Source: Dasypus novemcinctus (Eukaryota; Chordata; Mammalia; Cingulata; Dasypodidae). From it: DNA of 64,000 nucleotides. The DNA lies in NCBI RefSeq assembly GCF_030445035.2, contig NC_080688.1, forward strand, positions 63,129,949 to 63,193,948. Reading direction: 5' to 3'. Shown here in pieces: positions 45,887 to 58,110 of this stretch. The position numbers and the translations under genes were made by a program. Under the pieces are notes generated by a model. That model was not told the DNA's origin and searched no databases. It saw only the letters and a program-made list of their open reading frames with translations. Position 1 is the stretch's first letter. Each line of letters opens with the position of its first letter.

Positions 45887-47440
45887 CCTTATAAAAAAAA
45901 AGAACTTTAAAAAAAATAATAATAAACAAAAAAAGAAAAAGAAAAAACTTTACCCTTATATATCCCTTATTATTGGTGTAGTTTCTTTGTTATGATTGAT
46001 GAAAAAGCCTACAATATTATTAACTATAGTCTATAATTTGCATTAGTTTGTTTTTTTCAAATTCATTTTATTTTTATTACTGATATGTAGAAATTCAATT
46101 GACTTTTGTATATTGGCCTTACTGAGCTGCTGCTAAATCCATTTATTCTAATAGTTTATTAGTGGATTCTTTTGACTTTTCTATGTATACATATTATCTA
46201 TGAAAAAAACCATTAATTCTTTCTTTTGAGTTCTTATGCTGTTTTTTCCTTCCCTAATTTTACTGGTTAGAAATCCCAATATAATGTTGAATGGAAGTGG
46301 GGATATGAGGAATTTTTTCTTGTTCCCAATCTCAAAGGGAAAACTTTCTAACATTTTACTGTCAGTATGATGTTGGCTATAGGTTTTTGTTTGTTTGTTT
46401 GTTTGTTTTTTAATAAGTTCTGGCTCCTGGTTCCCCTTACTCTTGCCCTTTTTCCTGATCTTTTAAAAACTTTTCCCTCTAGGATTCTGTTATGCGTTTG
46501 AGCTAGCCGGATATATGCCTTCACTCCCACTTTACAGAATGAAAAGTTAAGCATTCACTTATTTGCTGAAAGAATGGCTATTATCCTGATCTTTATGTAG
46601 CCTTAATAAATCTTTCGCTCTGTTATCTAATTTCCACCAGAAAGAAAAGTATGGATAACTTATTAACTCAGTGTCAAGTTTTGGTAGGGTACCTTCTCGC
46701 CTGTATTTTGCTGATTTACATTTAAAATTCCATGTAATAAGTAAATTTATTTAGTTATCGAGTATGCATTATTTGAGCTTTAGTTTATCTTGGAGAACAT
46801 CATAGGAAGTTATATTGCTCAAAGCTAGAAGTTTATAGGTGCTTTATTGAGATGGTTTACTTTTTTACAAACACCCTTCCCCTGATACCATCTAATCTGC
46901 TTTCTATCTCTGTGAATTTGCTAATCTTAGGCCTGTTCTAAGTGATATCATGAATTTTTGTCTTGATGTGTTTTACTTATTTCCCTGAGATAATGTTCTT
47001 GAGGTTCTTCCATGTTGTAGCATGTTTCATAACTTCATTTTTTCTTATGGCCAAATAATATTCCATTGCATATATGTACCACATTTTGTTCATCCATTCA
47101 TTTGTTGATGGATACTCAAGTTGTTTCTACCTTTTGACTATTGTGACTAATGCTGCTGTAAACATTGCTGTATGCTTACGTGTTTTGTTGACGTCTTTTT
47201 GTCAGGCTAAGGCAGTTCTCTTCTAGTTCTATTTTGCCCAGAGTTTCATTTTTGTTTTTTGTCAAGAAAGGATGTTGAATTTTATCAAATACTTCTCTGT
47301 ATTTGTTGAAGTGATCATAACTTCTTTATTTTGTGATGTGGTACCTTAATTGTATCACTCAATTTTCTAATATTAAACCAACCTTCTTGCATTCCTAGGA
47401 TAAGACAAACTTAGATATTACGTATTGTTGATTCATTTTT

Positions 47441-47812
47441 TTTTTTTTTAAAGATTTATTTATTTATTTTAATTTCCCCCCCTCCCCTGGTTGTCTGTTC
47501 TTGGTGTCTATTTGCTGCGTCTTGTTTCTTTATCTGCTTCTGTTGTCGTCAGCGGCACGGGAAGTGTGGGCGGCGCCATTCCTGGGCAGGCTGCACTTTC
47601 TTTTCACGCTGGGCGGCTTTCCTCACGGGCGCACTCCTTGCACGTGGGGCTCCCCCCACGCGGGGGACACCCTTGTGTGGCACGGCACTCCTTGCGCGCA
47701 TCAGCACTGCGCATGGCCAGCTCCACACGGGTCAAGGAGGCCCGGGGTTTGAACCGCGGACCTCCCATATGGTAGACGGACGCCCTAACCACTGGGCCAA
47801 AGTCCGTTTCCC
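47441..47812 (-). mobile_element. Young CpG-rich DAS SINE
   Basis: Flanked by a perfect 15-bp duplication, TGTTGATTCATTTTT (47426-47440, 47813-47827 allowing the final base). It is nearly the exact reverse complement of the SINE at 45,514-45,886. The open frames of about 90 codons here are SINE-derived. Confidence 0.93.
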
Positions 47813-48010
47813 TGTTGATTCATTTTTGCTTGGGATTTTTTCATCTATATTAAGAAGACTGGCATATAATTTTCCTTTTTAAAAAAATTTTTGGTGTCCT
47901 TATTAGGTTTTGGTATGAAGAAATGATGAAGATTGGCATTGTTTTTCATTGACTGTTTTGTGGAATTTGCCTGAAAACAAATTTGGGTATGGGTTTTCCA
48001 TTGGAAGTTT

Positions 48011-48354
48011 TGTGGGGTTTTTTTTGGGAGGGGGCATTCAATTGATTTTCTTTCTTTTTTTTATATTAAAAAATTTATTGAAGTATATCATTCATGCATG
48101 ATCCTACATATACAATGAGTGTATAGTAAAAGTTGAGAGCTTACAAAACAGACATGCATAACATCATACAGGGCTCCCATACATCACCTACCATCATCAC
48201 CTTGCATTGTTGTGAAACATTTTTTACAAATTATCAAAGAGCCTCATCAAAATAGTACTACCAACTATAGTTATATCTTACATTTGGTGTATTTTTCCCC
48301 CAACCCACTCTATTTATTTTCTGATTTAATTTGTTTTAAAATTTAATTCAGTTT
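48011..48354 (-). mobile_element. L1 3' UTR-like fragment
   Basis: Antisense tail-like T-run, then 'TATTGAAGTATATCATTCATG' and further UTR-like sequence. 5'-truncated. Confidence 0.55.
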
Positions 48355-49911
48355 TTAAAAAAAATAATTTTATTGATACATATTAATAAAGCATAAATCC
48401 ATCTAAAGTGTACAGCCCATCCAAAATGTGCAATCAGTGGTATTTTATATAATCACACAGTTGTGCATTCAACACCCCAGTTATTACCAGAACATTTTAA
48501 CTGCTCCAATAATAATAATAATAAACAAAAAACAGGCAAAAAAGCTCTGCCCCTTAATAATCACCTCCCAATCTTTTCATATGTCCCCCACCATACACAG
48601 CTGTCACTCTCTTCACGTCTTTCCAACTTATTTGCATCTACACTTTGCATAGACGGAGTCAAACAACATGCAGTGCTCTTTGTCTAGTTTTTTCACTTAG
48701 TATATTTCCTTTTTTTATCCTTAATGGAAAATTATTAATATATTACTGTATACAACTGTCCATAGTTCACTTTCATTGTATTTTTGCCTGATAATAACAT
48801 CTTGTAACATTAATATACATTTGTTAAGTTTCAAAGAAAGTCTTCTATATACAATATTACCCATATTCAAATTTCACATGAGGTTTTGCTATGCTGTACA
48901 GTCCCATGTTTCCTTCTAACATGACCTTAGACTCCCTTTTAACCACTGTTGTACCCATGTATTAGCACTATTAGTTGCAAACACTATGATGTGTTTTCAC
49001 CATTTCTAAAGATTTACAAACAAACTTTTTATCAATTCTGCACAGATTAACCCATAGCTTTCCATTCTCTAAGCTCATTCTATTTTCTGGTGACCTATAT
49101 TCTAATTATTAACTCCATGAATTTACACAGCATATTTAGTTCTTAATAGCGCCATCGTACAGTATTTGTCCTTTTGTGTCTGGCTTGCTTCACTCATCAT
49201 AATGTCTTCCAGGCTCATTCATGTTGTCATATGCTTCAAAACTTCAGTTCTTCTTCCAGCTGCATAATATTCCATCATATGTATACACCACAATTTTGTT
49301 TATCCATTCATCAGTTGATAGGTACCTGGGTTGTTTTCATCTTTGAGCAATGGTGAATGATGCTGCTATGAACATCAGTGTGCAGATATCGCTGGTCTCA
49401 GTTCTTCTGGGTATATACCTTATAGTAGTATGGCTGGTTCACATGGCAAATCTATATTCAACTTCCTTAGGAACTGCCAAACAATTCTCCACAGTGGCTG
49501 TACCATTATACATTTCCAAAAACAGTTTCCTCCCTTGCTGCTCTCATAGTTTTCTCTTTATCTTTGGTGTTTGACATTCTGTGAAGTATGTGCCTTGGAG
49601 AAGGTCTATTTGGCTTTATTCTGATTGGGGTATACTGCACTTCTTGGCATGTAAATGCATTTCTTTCATGAGAGTCGGGAAATTTTCAAGCATTACTTCC
49701 TCAAATACTCCTTCTGCCCTCTTTCTCTACTCTTCTCCTTCTGGAACTCCCAAGACATGTATGTAGTTGTGCTTCTATTATCATTCAACTGAGCCCCTGC
49801 TCATTTTTCCCCCATTCTTTTCTCTTTCTTCAATTTCAACTATTCTGTCTTCCATATCACTTATTCTTTCTTCTATCATTTTGAGTCTGCTGTTTTATGC
49901 CTCTGATATGT

Positions 49912-50140
49912 TTTTTTTTTTTTAGAAGGTACTGGGTATTGAACTCAGGATTTCATACATGGGAAGCAGGTGCTCAAACGCTGAGCTCCATATGCTCCCA
50001 ATGAGAGATGTGTTTTTTGTTTGTTTATTTGTTTTTAGGAGGTAATGGAGATCAAACCCAGGATCTCATACATGGGAAGCAGGTGCTCAACCACTTGAGT
50101 TGCAGGTACTCAACCATTTGTGCTATATCTGCTTCTCTCT
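49912..50140 (-). mobile_element. Two short DAS monomers, adjacent
   Basis: Reversed heads: about 49,912-50,000 ('GTATTGAACTCAGGATTTCA') and about 50,020-50,140 ('GATCAAACCCAGGATCTCAT'). The first ends in CAATGAGAGATGTG, a partial echo of GATATG at its start, compatible with a decayed target duplication. Confidence 0.75.
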
Positions 50141-50154
50141 AATGTGTGTATGTT

Positions 50155-50520
50155 TTTTTTAAAGATGTATATTTATTTATTTCTTGTTTGCACTCACTGT
50201 CTGCTCTGTCTCCATTTGTTGTGTGCTTGTCTTCTTTTTAGGAGGCACCAGGAACCAAACCAAGGACCTCCCTTGTAGGAGGGAGGTGCTCAATGGCTTG
50301 AGCCACCTCCACTCCCACTTGTTGTATCTCTCATTGTGTTTTTTCCTTGTGTCTCTTTGTTGTGTCATCTCATTTCATCATCTTGTTGCATCAGCTCACC
50401 ATGCCAGCCCATTGCATCAGCTCGCTGTATTGCTCCTTTTCTTTAGGAGGCCCTGGGAACTGAACCCAAGACTTCCCATGTTATAGATGACACCCAACTG
50501 CTTGAGCCATATCTGCTTCC
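50155..50520 (-). mobile_element. Two-headed DAS SINE
   Basis: Same dimeric layout as 16,898-17,280: two tRNA-like heads in reverse (complements containing 'GAACCAAACCAAGGACCTC' and 'GAACTGAACCCAAGACTTCC') separated by a GATGCAA-rich linker. Confidence 0.85.
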
Positions 50521-52412
50521 CTCCAATATGTTTTCTATCTCACCTATTGTGTCTTTCATCCCCATAATCTCTGTTAGTTTTCTGTTCAAGTTTTCAAATT
50601 CTTTGTGTTTGCCTAGTGTCCTCTTGATGTCCTTTATCTCTTTAGATATATTGTCTTTCAACTAGTTGGCTTGATTTAGGATATTTGTATGAACCTTACT
50701 GATTAGTTGTCTCATATCCTGTGTCTCATCTGGAGTTTGATATATTCCTTTGCTTGAGCCATATTTCTTACTATGGCTTTTAATTTAGATTATGATAATG
50801 AGTTCACTCTGATGCTCAGTTTCTCTTTCTTGTGTAAGTATTCAGTGGTGGGAGGCTTTGTGTTATCTGCTATTCTTTGATTCTTGGTTCAACCTGTTGT
50901 AGCTCTTTAGGATTATCCCTGTATTGTTGCTGAAATCTGGATCATGGACCCAACCAGTAATGGTTTGCAGACCTGCTTTCAAGGACCTTGGGGAGGGAGA
51001 CTGTGAAGGCCCAAGAAAGCCTCTCTTTATTTATTTACTTTTAATTTCCTTGCATATACCTCCTTGGTCCACCAGCAGATGGAGCTCATTGGCAGCCCTC
51101 TTGGTTCCCACCCTGGTCTGAATGTTGTTGGCTACAACAACCACCACTGCAGCAATGTGACAGGGGATCCTTCCTCAAGGCTTTTCAGAGCCTTTGTTGT
51201 CATCACCTCTGTAAGGTTTAGAAGGTTTTCATTACTCCAAAAGGAAAAATTCCATACCCCTTTACACCCCCTATTGTTGACTCTTAGAATTGATATAATC
51301 TTTGACATTGCTGCAAAAATATTACGATATTACTGTTAACTATTGTATATAGATTACATTAGTTCTAATTTTCTGGTGTATCACCATATTCTTAAAACTT
51401 TGTAAAAGAAGAACATTCTTATATTTATACTGTTAACCACAGTCTTCATCCATCACTTAAATCACTTTGTAATACAGCCCATGGATTATCCTCTAGCTTC
51501 CTTTCAATTGACATTTATATCCTGAGACTACCCCTTTCAGCCACAATCACATTTGTAAATCAGTAGTGTTAGTTACACTCACTTTAATGTGTAACCATCA
51601 ACTCTATTTATTTTCACACTTTTACGGGAAACCTTATTAAAAATTCTACATTTTTAAAACCTCAACCCACATTATATCTCCTAGTAACTTATATTCTAGA
51701 GTTTGCCTTCATGAATTTACTCATTGTATTAGGTTCATATTAGTAAGACCATATAATAATCATCCTTTTGTGTTTATCTTATTTCATTTAACACAGATGT
51801 TCTCAATGTTTCATCCATGTTGTAATATGCATTTCAATTTCATTTCTTCTTGCATCTGAATAGTATTCATTATATACCACATTTTGTTTATTCATTTTTT
51901 ATCCATTCATATACACTTTTTTTTGTTGTTTATCCATTCATTGTTTTTCCATTCATGGAGACTTGGTTGTTTCCATATTTTAGCAATTATGAATAAGGCT
52001 GCTATGAACATTGGTGCTCAAATATTAATTTGCATTCTTGCTTTTAGTTACTCTGAAGATATTCCTAGTAATGAGATTGCTAGATCATATGGCAGTTCTG
52101 TGCTCAGCTTCTTGAGGTACTACCAAACTGTCTTCCATAGAGATTGCACCATTCTACTTTCTGACCAAAAGTGAAGGAGTGTTCCTATTTCTCCACATCC
52201 TCTCCAGCACTTGTAGTGGTTTTTTTGTTTGTTTGTTTGTTTTTAAACTGGCCATTCTGTAAGATGTGAAATGATATCTTGTAGTTTTCATTTGCATTTC
52301 CTTAATAGCTGGTGATGTTAAAATTTTGTGTGTGTGTGCTTTTTTGGCCATTTGTATTTCTTCTTTAGAAAAATGTCTATTTGAGTTGTTTGCCCATTTT
52401 GTAATTGGGTTG

Positions 52413-52834
52413 TAATTGATGGTTACGCTACTGTGTCAACTCAGCCAGGTAAAGGTGCTCAGTTGTGTGGTCAAGCAAGCACTGGGTTAATTGTAATACA
52501 AGGGCATTTCATGGGCTTTAATCATCAGTTACTTGATTGCATAGATAGCAGTTTACATTTACAATCCACTGAGGAGATTTCCTTCAGCAGTGATTGACAT
52601 CTCATCTAATCAGTTGAAGGCATTCAGAGAGAGAATTCTTATCTCTACTTCAGAAAGCAAGCATCTCATGTGAACTCATCAGGAACCTTTATCTGAGCCC
52701 CTGGTTTGCATCCTGCCCTGCAGAATTTGGATTTGTGCCTCCCCAAAGTCATGTGAGACAATTTTACAAAATCTCATACTATTTACAGATATCTCCTGTT
52801 GGTTCTGTTTCCCTAGAGAACCCTGATTAATATA
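52413..52834 (+). repeat. 5' LTR of ERV-L provirus
   Basis: 422 bp, preceded by the 5-bp duplication GGTTG (52408-52412). The terminal TG has decayed to TA and the terminal CA to TA. It is collinear with the 3' LTR at 58,111-58,544 and with the solo LTRs at 12,218 and 28,014. Confidence 0.9.
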
Positions 52835-53169
52835 GCTTGGTACTGAGAGTGGGTGGCTCTTGAGAAACAGAATGTTAGAAATGGAATTTCTGAATTCGTT
52901 CTGAGAATTTTGCAATTGGCTCTCTACTCTGATTAGATTCAAGGGCACTGATGACTCACTTTCCAATAATCAAGAAGCCATGAAAGTCTATGATGTGAGT
53001 TGGCAACAGAGATACACAAAACATCACCACTGGATATGATTATTTCCATGCTTATAAGAGGCAAGGATCTGGGTGAGAGTTTAACATCTTAACAGAGTTT
53101 TATGGAGTTAAAAGGTACAATGATGTTGGCCAGTTGTACCTAAATTATGCTGGATACAGTTACAAAAGA

Positions 53170-54110
53170 AGGGAAGAGCTGAAGGCTTAAAATATGCAAC
53201 TTGAGTGCTGCATGAATGATGTGAAAATTTCTATGTGTGCTCTTAAAGAAAATCTTTTTTCTTGCAACCACAGACTTAAGAGCTCTGAAAAACAGACTCA
53301 TAGTCTCATTGTCGAAGTAGCAGAGTTACAATGGAAACTAAAATCTCTACCATGCAGGGTATCTCCTGTTAAAGTGAGGACGTGATTGGGAAGAAGTGGA
53401 ACCCGGCGGACTGGGATGAAAACATATGGGTTGATGATATCAGTGAGGACATTGAAACCCTAAATTATGCTGCGACTATGCCCGATAAACCTGTCATGGT
53501 CTGCCTTGTGGAGACCACCCAATGTCAAGCTTGCATCATCTTGCCTCCTGCCTGCCCCAGGGAGTCTGGACCTACTTCCTTCCCTGAGGCAGGTAACACC
53601 CAACCTCAAGCCTATACTGCCCAAACTCCAGCCTGCCCCAAGGAGTCTGGACTTCTTCCCTGCCCTGAGGTGGGTAGCACTCAACTTCAATCCTACACTG
53701 CCCAATTTCCAGCCTGCCCCAAGGGGTCTCCATCTTCTCCTTGCCCTGAAGAAACCGTCACCCAACATCCACGAAAGAGTCTGCTATTTGACTCCCTGAA
53801 TGGCGTTAATCCCTGAAAAGATAAATCCTGTCTCACCAGATGAAAGGGAAAAGGAATGCCCTGAGGTCAGTAGCTTGCAGGAGATTTCTAATTCCCTTAC
53901 CCACTTCCACCACCCCTCTTTTCTTCCAGACCTATATCTAGACTAAAATTGCAACAAGCCCCCAAAGGTGAAGTACAAAGTGTGACACATAAGGAAGTAC
54001 CATATAATCTAAAAGAACTGCATGTGTTTTCCAATTTATATAGACAGAAATCAGGAGAATACATCTGGGAATGGATAATAAAGATATGAGATAATGGCAG
54101 AAGGAATATA
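53170..54110 (+). pseudogene. ERV-L gag-like region with 81-bp tandem repeat
   Basis: Two open pieces in different frames: 53,194-53,385 (ends at a stop) and 53,382-53,816. The second contains a proline- and cysteine-rich 27-residue repeat in about three copies. Its landmark CCTGCCCC starts at 53551, 53632 and 53713, exactly 81 bp apart, keeping frame. Gag proteins form the capsid. No zinc knuckle is visible. Frameshifted and non-functional. Confidence 0.65.
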
Positions 54111-54959
54111 AAGTTGGATCAGGCTGAATTTATGATATGGGCCCACTAAGCAGATTCTAGATTCAGTGCTGTAGCTTGAGGGGTTAGAGAGGGCTCTAAC
54201 AGTTTGTTTAGGTTGCTGACTGAAATATAGACCAAAAGTTTGCCTATAATGCCTGTGGTCAAGAAGTCCAATTTACCCTGGTATACTACAGATGAGGAAA
54301 TCTTAAAGCTTAGATTAGAATGTTGGAATGGATTCACCATCTAAGACCTGCCCACTCACCCTAGGAATGTCCAGAGGATACACTTTTCACCAGGACTATG
54401 AGGAATACATTTGTGAGACTAACTCCATCTTTCCTGAAGAGCTCAGTGGTTGCTCTTCTCTGTAGTCCAGATATTACTGTGGAAACTGCTCTTATGGAAC
54501 TACAGTCCTTAAAAACTATGGGGATGATTGAATCCAGGGTTGGCAGAAGCCAAGTTAACAGCACGTAATCGCCAAATACAAGGTAGGTGTGGCTACCACA
54601 TTGAAAGGGAGACTCAAAGCAGTAATCAGAAGAGTCTGAATTGCACAGACCTATTCCGTTGGCTAATAGATCTTGGGGTACCCAGAAGTAAAATAGATGG
54701 AAAGTCTACTAAATTCGTGCTTGATCTGTATAAGCAGAAGAGTTCTGGGTCAAGTGGAAAAAAAAAAACATAACTTGAATTACAGAAACAGAGTCACAGC
54801 CCCTTAATCAATTCCCAGACTTGAGATTGTTTACAGACCCAGATGTCCTTGAATGAGGGGAAAGCCAGGTCCCCTTGGGGAAGGATTCTGTTACACTATC
54901 AAAAGTTTATACTGTTAATCTTCTCCCTAGCTTTCCCCAAAGTCACCTATAGCTTTTTA

Positions 54960-55070
54960 CCAGGGTAACTGTGCATTGGGGAAAAGGAGATGATCAGATA
55001 TTTTGGGGGTTATTAAACACTGGCTCAGAAGTGACCGTAATTCCAGGAGACCCAAAATATTGCTGTGGGG
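54960..55070 (+). pseudogene. ERV-L protease active-site fragment
   Basis: An aspartic protease signature is visible (LLNTGSEVTVIPG, about 55,013-55,051), in which the catalytic aspartate position reads Asn, so it would be inactive. The frame then runs straight into a SINE. Confidence 0.7.
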
Positions 55071-55074
55071 AAAT

Positions 55075-55272
55075 GGGTGTAGCTCAGTGGTTGAGTGCTT
55101 GCTTCCCACGTATGAGGTCCCAGGGTCAATTCCTGGTAACTCCTAAAAGAAAAAGGAAAAAGAAAAGAAAAGAAAAAAGGATAGGAGAGGAAAGGAAAGG
55201 AAAAAGGTCACCATAAACAAATAAACAAAAAGAAAAGCCATTCAGTGAAAGCTTATGTTTAAAAAAAAAAAT
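55075..55272 (+). mobile_element. Short DAS monomer with long A-rich tail
   Basis: Head-only SINE ('GGAAATGGGTGTAGCTCAGT', 'CAGGGTCAATTCCTGG') followed by a GGAAA- and AAAC-rich tail. Flanking TGCTGTGG and CACTGTGG suggest the target duplication. Confidence 0.82.
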
Positions 55273-55539
55273 CACTGTGGTCTACCAGTCAGAGTAGGAG
55301 CTTATTGAGGCCAGGTAATCAATGGAGTTTTAGCTCAAGTCTGTCTCACAGTGGCTCTAATGGGTCCCTGGACACATTCTTTGGCTATTTTCCCAGTTCC
55401 AGAATGTATAATTGGAATAGACATACTCAGTAACTGGCAGAATCCCCATGCTGGATCCCTGACTTGCAGAGTGAGGGCTATTATGGTAGGAAAAGGCATG
55501 TGGAAGCCACTAGAACTGTCCCTACATAGCAAAATAGTA

Positions 55540-56540
55540 AATTAAAAATCCCTTTGGATTCCTGGAGGGACTGCAGAGATCAGTGCCACCATCAAGGATT
55601 TGAAGGATGCAGGGGTTGTGATTCCCACCACATCCCCATTCAACTCTTCTGTTTGGCCTGTGCAGAAAACAGATGGATCTTGGAGGATGGCAGTAGATTA
55701 TTGTAAATTTAACCAAGTGGTGACTCTAATTGCAGCTGCTGTCCCAGATGTGTATCGTTGCTTGAGTATTTCAACACATCTGGTACCTAGTATGCAGGTA
55801 TTTATCTGGAAAATGATTTTTTTCTTCAATTGCCTTTAGTAAGGACCATCAGAAATAGTTTGCTTTCAGCTGGCAAGGCCAGCAATATACCGTCACTGTC
55901 CTGCCTCAGTGGTATATCAACTCTTGAGCCTTATGTCATAGTATTGTCTGAAGGGAACTTGATCATCTCTCCCTCCCACAAGACATTATACTGGTCTATT
56001 ATATTAATGATATCATGCTGATTGGTCCTAGTGAGCGAGAAGTAGCAATTACTCTAGACTTATTGGTAAGGCATTTCTGTGAGAAAGGATGGGAGATAAA
56101 TCCACAAAAATACAGGGGCCTTCCACCTCAGTGAAATTCCTAGGTGTTCAGTGGTGTGGGGCATATTGAGATATCTCTTCTAAAGTGAAGGATAAGCTGT
56201 TGCATCTGGTCCTTCCTATGGCCAAAAAAGAGGCACAACACTTAGTTGGTCTCTTCGGATTTTGGAGACAACACATTCCTCATTTGGGTGTGCTACTCCT
56301 GTCCATTTACCAAGTCACCAGAAGCTGCTAGTTTTGAGTGGGGACCAGAAGAAGAGGAAGCTCTGAGACAGGTCCAGGCTTTTGTGCAAGCTGTTTTGCC
56401 ACTTGGGGCACATGATCCAGCAGATCCAATGATGCTGGAAGCATCAGTTGCAAATAGAAATGCCATCTAGAGCCTTTGGCAGGCCCCCATAGAAGAATCA
56501 CGACCAGACCCTTAGGATTTTGGAGAAAGCCCTGCCATCC
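55540..56540 (+). pseudogene. ERV-L reverse transcriptase to RNase H start
   Basis: Recognisable in order: the fingers region (about 55,590-55,760; 'VWPVQKTDGSWRMAVDY', 'FNQVV'), the active-site box (about 55,993-56,032; YINDIMLIG, where the first aspartate of the YxDD box reads Asn), '[10 protein letters not shown]' (about 56,080), and the tether and RNase H start (56,300-56,470; 'SFEWGPEEEEALRQVQ'). Several frameshifts and stops. RNase H breaks off near 56,600. It would copy viral RNA to DNA if intact; here it is dead. Confidence 0.85.
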
Positions 56541-56653
56541 TTTGAAGATAACCTCTCCTTTTGAGAAACAGCTTTTTCCTGTTTGCCTGAAATACAGGAG
56601 ATCCTCTAGGGCATCTCTTGGTACTACCATATCCTGTGATTAAAGTCAATGGA

Positions 56654-57085
56654 GGGAAGCAGATTTGGCTAAATGGATAGAGCGCCTGCCTACCATATAG
56701 GAGGTCTAGGGTTCAAAGCCAGGGCCTCTTGACCCATGTGGTGAGCTGGCCCATGCACAGTCCTGATGTGTGCAATAAGTGCTGTGCCATGCTGGGGTGT
56801 CTCCCACATAGCGGAGCCCCACGTGCAAGGAGTGCACCCTATAAGAAAAGCTGCTCCATGTGAAAAAAAAAGCAGCCTGCCCAAGAGTGTCACTGCACAC
56901 ATCGAGAGCTGACGCAGTAAGATGAAGCCACAAAAAAAGACATAGATTCCCAGTGCCGCTGACAAGAATACAAGTGGACACAGAAGAACACAACAGCAAA
57001 TGGACACAGAGAACAGACAACTGCAGTGGGGTGGCGGGGGGGGGGATGAGGAGAGAAATATATAAAAAATAAATCTTAAAAAAAA
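56654..57085 (+). mobile_element. DAS SINE, long form, in ERV-L
   Basis: Flanked by a perfect 12-bp duplication, AAAGTCAATGGA (56642-56653, 57086-57097). Confidence 0.94.
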
Positions 57086-57092
57086 AAAGTCA

Positions 57093-57300
57093 ATGGAAAA
57101 TTGCAACAACCCAAGCAGGACTAGCAATGGCCCAGTATCTTCAGGAATGAAAGTTTGGGTCACCCCACCAGGCAAAGAACCATGGCCATTTGAGTTGCTC
57201 GCTGAGGATAAAGGGAATATGGAATGGGTAATGGAAGAAGGTAGTGGTAAATATGAACTTCAACCATATGACCAGTTATAGAAACAAGGACTATAATGTT
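57093..57300 (+). pseudogene. Possible ERV-L integrase C-terminal remnant
   Basis: A 62-codon open stretch with 'KVWVTPPGKEPWPFELLAED' resembles the small SH3-like C-terminal part of retroviral integrases. If right, the central integrase and most of RNase H were deleted between about 56,600 and 57,100. Assignment is tentative. Confidence 0.4.
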
Positions 57301-57338
57301 CAGATGTTCATGCCTATTTTTCCTTGTTTTGTTATGAT

Positions 57339-57806
57339 GTAAAAAAACTTTTTAAATAGTTTTACAATTTTATTATTGTTTTTCCTCTCCCTCCCCCTCC
57401 CCACTGTTTTTGCTGTGTCTGTCTGTTCTCTATGTGATCTTTTATATCTATTTCTCTTTTTGTCTTCTCTTCTAGTCTTTTTCCTCTAGGATTCACCAGG
57501 ATTCAATCCTGGGGACCTCTGATGTGGAGAGAGGTTCCCTGTCAATTGCATCACCTCAGTTCCTGGTCTCTTCTGCGCTTCACCTTGATTCTCCCCTTCG
57601 TCTCTCTTGTTGCATCATCATCTTGCTGCATGACTCACTTGCGTGGGCACTGGCTCACTGCGTGGGCACTCGACTCACCATGCAGGCACTGGCTCACTGC
57701 ACAGACATGCTTTCTCTTCTTTTTCACCAGGAGGCCCCAGGGATTGAACCTCAGTCCTCCCGTATGGTAGGCGGAGGCCCTATCACTTGAGCCACATCCA
57801 CTTGCC
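57339..57806 (-). mobile_element. Two-headed DAS SINE (head A + head B)
   Basis: Flanked by a perfect 13-bp duplication, GTTTTGTTATGAT (57326-57338, 57807-57819). Same heterodimeric structure as 9,219-9,617, in reverse. Confidence 0.94.
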
Positions 57807-58110
57807 GTTTTGTTATGATTCTGCTTTTATATGTACATAAAATGAATTTTGTTTTCTTCACTGACTTTTTTCTGTACCATATGATGTAAGTTGTATTAGT
57901 TTCATGCCATAGTTTTTAAGGATGTCGAATTTAAGAATGAATATTACCAAGGACTTATACCCTATTCTTGAGGGAATTAGTGTGTTTCTGGTTGTATACC
58001 AGACAGATGATTATTGTTAGGTGGAAATATATATCTGTTACTGTTTTTATTTAGAGACTGAGTATGGCTTAAGGTGATGTGTATGGCTGCCAAGTTGACA
58101 AGGGGTGAAC

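Larger units (their letters stand above)
43765..48010 (-). mobile_element. Old antisense L1 with nested L1 tails and SINEs
   Basis: ORF2 C-terminal to reverse transcriptase sequence in reverse can be followed through 43,765-44,940, 46,050-46,385 and 47,200-48,010. It is interrupted by a second L1 3' UTR (about 44,941-46,050, with two SINEs in it), an insert at 46,386-47,200 and a third SINE (47,441-47,812). The insert holds a (GTTT)n run at 46,387-46,408, a stretch with an AATAAA at 46,605-46,610, and another L1 C-terminal piece at 46,845-47,200. Highly degraded, no coding capacity. Confidence 0.65.
48355..51204 (-). mobile_element. HAL1-like or internally deleted L1, with three nested SINEs
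   Basis: In reverse: 3' UTR (48,355-49,130), a short ORF2 C-terminal end (49,131-49,535), then without ORF2 an ORF1/5' UTR-like part. That part has a coiled-coil stretch at about 50,520-50,661 ('IKDIKRTLGKHKEFENLNRK') and a 5' UTR-like end (50,900-51,204). SINE insertions lie at about 49,912-50,000, 50,020-50,140 and 50,155-50,520. Confidence 0.6.

Noticed and set aside
53382..53816. The 81-bp repeat region as a CRISPR-like or satellite array
   Set aside because: Only about three diverged, contiguous units without spacers, inside an ERV-L gag-like frame.
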